From contig RFFU01000074.1 of NCBI GenBank assembly GCA_003697085.1, positions 124,001 through 188,000 on the forward strand: a stretch of DNA of 64,000 bases, read 5' to 3'. The DNA comes from Candidatus Hydrogenedentota bacterium (lineage in GTDB: Bacteria > UBA8481 > J006). The notes beneath the pieces were generated by a model, which worked only from the letters and a program-made list of their open reading frames with translations, ran no database searches and was not told the origin of the DNA. Both the position numbers and the translations under genes were made by a program. Shown here piece by piece: positions 62,778 to 64,000 of the stretch (position 1 is its first letter; every line of letters starts with the position of its first letter).

Positions 62778-64000
62778 ATGAGAAAGTCATTCGGTGGAGA
62801 AATGAAAAGGCCCGAAGGGAGGCATCGCGATCAAAGGGGGAGCGCTTTGCTTTTTCTTTTTCTGATACTGGCGGTTGGAACGATACTTGGTATTACCTTG
62901 AGCCAAATATTGAAAAATCAAACAAAGACGCTTGAAGTGCAGGATGATTTGGTTCGCGCACGTTGGATCGCTCAGGCGGGCATGGCTCAAATTGTCTTTC
63001 TCCTCAAGGAAAATTATTTTAAGAACCGGTACAAAGTGATTCCTGAAATCGGAGATACCGAGCCGAGATACCGCTCCCCAGACGAAGACGATGAGATCAA
63101 ATACGAACCGTTTGAAGGAGGAGGATATATTGCCGCTGTTTCAGAGATTCCGAACTCCGTCGGGAACCACGTTGCCGAGATTCTGGTAGCCGCTGATTTT
63201 AAAGGTTCGAAATCGGTCTTATTGACTCAGGTTGCTTTTGATGCGCCGACAGACTACGTACTCTATTCCCGGCAACCGGAGTTCTTTTCGGAACAGTCGA
63301 TCTACGGGCCGATATATGTGGATAATCCGATCGAGGCGATAGAGCGTTTTCACATCTATCGTCGGAAGGATATTCGAGGCCCATTGATCAACACAACAAG
63401 TGTGTATTTTCAGAGCAAGGCGGCCCACACGGCACCGGATGTCAAACAGTTTCATATTTCGGAGAGTACGGATCCGATCACAGGAAATTTGACCGACGAG
63501 ATCGGGAAAGAGAGTTTAAGTGACGTGCAAACGACGAACGTAGAGAATTCCGGATATTGGATCGGAACGATAGGAGGAAATAAGGCTCAATTTCTAAATA
63601 CTATTGCGGATCCGACCTTTCCGACGAACATTTATCCAGGAGGGACGCCGGCTTCTCCGACGTACACGAACGTGTTCGGCGTGTCGGAAAACCTTGTTCG
63701 AGATCAGTTTCACGATCCCATCGAGATCAAACTGACACCTGTCACCCAAACGGATATCAACGATCTAATAGATCCCGATTTTACCATTACGGATGTCAGT
63801 TCTCCGGAGTTGGGGGCTCCGGTTAGTTTTCGCAATCTATGGTTAAAGAACTGGGAGGGGCCGTTAACGCCAGCAGGGACGAACGGGATAGGCGAGAAAA
63901 GATACAAATATGATGCGGGAGTAAGCGGCGGGAAGGAGAAAATTCCGATCGTGGTCATTATACCCAAGGGGCAGGATTTCAATACTTTTACGGACCAGGT
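62778..64000 (+). CDS. PilX/GspK-like minor pilin or pseudopilin, partial
   Basis: The frame is open from ATG 62778 to the window end (407 codons), so the C-terminus is missing. After a basic leader (EMKRPEGRHRDQRG) comes a long hydrophobic helix (SALLFLFLILAVGTILGITL) and then LEVQDDLVRARWIAQAGMAQ, the typical start of PilX/GspK-type proteins, which lack the Glu at +5. The processing site would be RG-SALLF. The rest is a large extracytoplasmic domain rich in Pro, Asp and Thr without a clear match. GspK-type proteins cap the pseudopilus, and no GspK is in the gsp operon 15 kb to the left. ATG 62802 is an alternative start with GGTGGAG too close for use. Confidence 0.75.
   Translation, partial: MRKSFGGEMKRPEGRHRDQRGSALLFLFLILAVGTILGITLSQILKNQTKTLEVQDDLVRARWIAQAGMAQIVFLLKENYFKNRYKVIPEIGDTEPRYRSPDEDDEIKYEPFEGGGYIAAVSEIPNSVGNHVAEILVAADFKGSKSVLLTQVAFDAPTDYVLYSRQPEFFSEQSIYGPIYVDNPIEAIERFHIYRRKDIRGPLINTTSVYFQSKAAHTAPDVKQFHISESTDPITGNLTDEIGKESLSDVQTTNVENSGYWIGTIGGNKAQFLNTIADPTFPTNIYPGGTPASPTYTNVFGVSENLVRDQFHDPIEIKLTPVTQTDINDLIDPDFTITDVSSPELGAPVSFRNLWLKNWEGPLTPAGTNGIGEKRYKYDAGVSGGKEKIPIVVIIPKGQDFNTFTDQ

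Overview
The window is a carbohydrate-degradation and protein-export region of a Gram-negative bacterium. An outer membrane is shown by a secretin, a PorV-like beta-barrel protein and several Sec signal peptides. TGA acts as a stop, GTG and TTG starts are common, and Shine-Dalgarno sites are strong but not universal. The mix of a type II secretion (T2SS) locus, a PorV-like protein with a FlgD/T9SS-like C-terminal sorting domain on a giant surface protein, and many glycoside hydrolases (GH) fits an FCB-group or candidate-phylum polysaccharide degrader (for example Latescibacterota, KSB1, Sumerlaeota or Hydrogenedentota). That placement is inference. No tRNA, rRNA, CRISPR array or transposase was found.

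Layout. 1-2826: the end of a GH172 (DUF2961) gene, then a large hydrolase-like gene broken by three frameshifts and one stop. 3389-6529: an L-fucose/arabinose-isomerase-like gene and a ribulokinase-like gene, behind a candidate promoter and a GC-rich leader. 6530-18187: a candidate structured RNA in the leader of a ~3,318-residue repeat protein, whose stop overlaps the start of a PorV-like gene. 18292-30225: intracellular GH31 and trehalase-like (MGH1/GH63) hydrolases, an SGNH esterase and two exported GH9 proteins. 30306-32777 (minus): a GH94 phosphorylase, consistent with intracellular phosphorolysis of cello-oligosaccharides released by GH9.

32810-48045 is a divergent T2SS locus. gspE and gspF run left from one promoter. 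gspG, two further pseudopilins, gspL, a gspM-like gene with a PilP/GspC-like tail and the secretin run right from another. The secretin carries about eight Ig-like domains after its pore domain and is followed by two unrecognised genes, one coiled-coil and one membrane-anchored. A PilX/GspK-like minor pilin gene begins at 62778 and runs off the window.

48130-62699 holds a hexapeptide acyltransferase, a GH38 alpha-mannosidase, a histidine phosphatase, an orphan MsmX/UgpC-type ABC ATPase, two translationally coupled diguanylate cyclases, a second GH172 gene, a GH42-like clan-A hydrolase that seems to lack the usual acid/base motif, and a CehA/McbA-type PHP phosphoesterase.

Taken together, exported and surface proteins (GH9, the giant protein, T2SS cargo) could bind and cut plant or microbial glycans outside the cell. 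Cytoplasmic GH31, GH38, GH94, GH172 and the isomerase/kinase pair could finish degradation inside.
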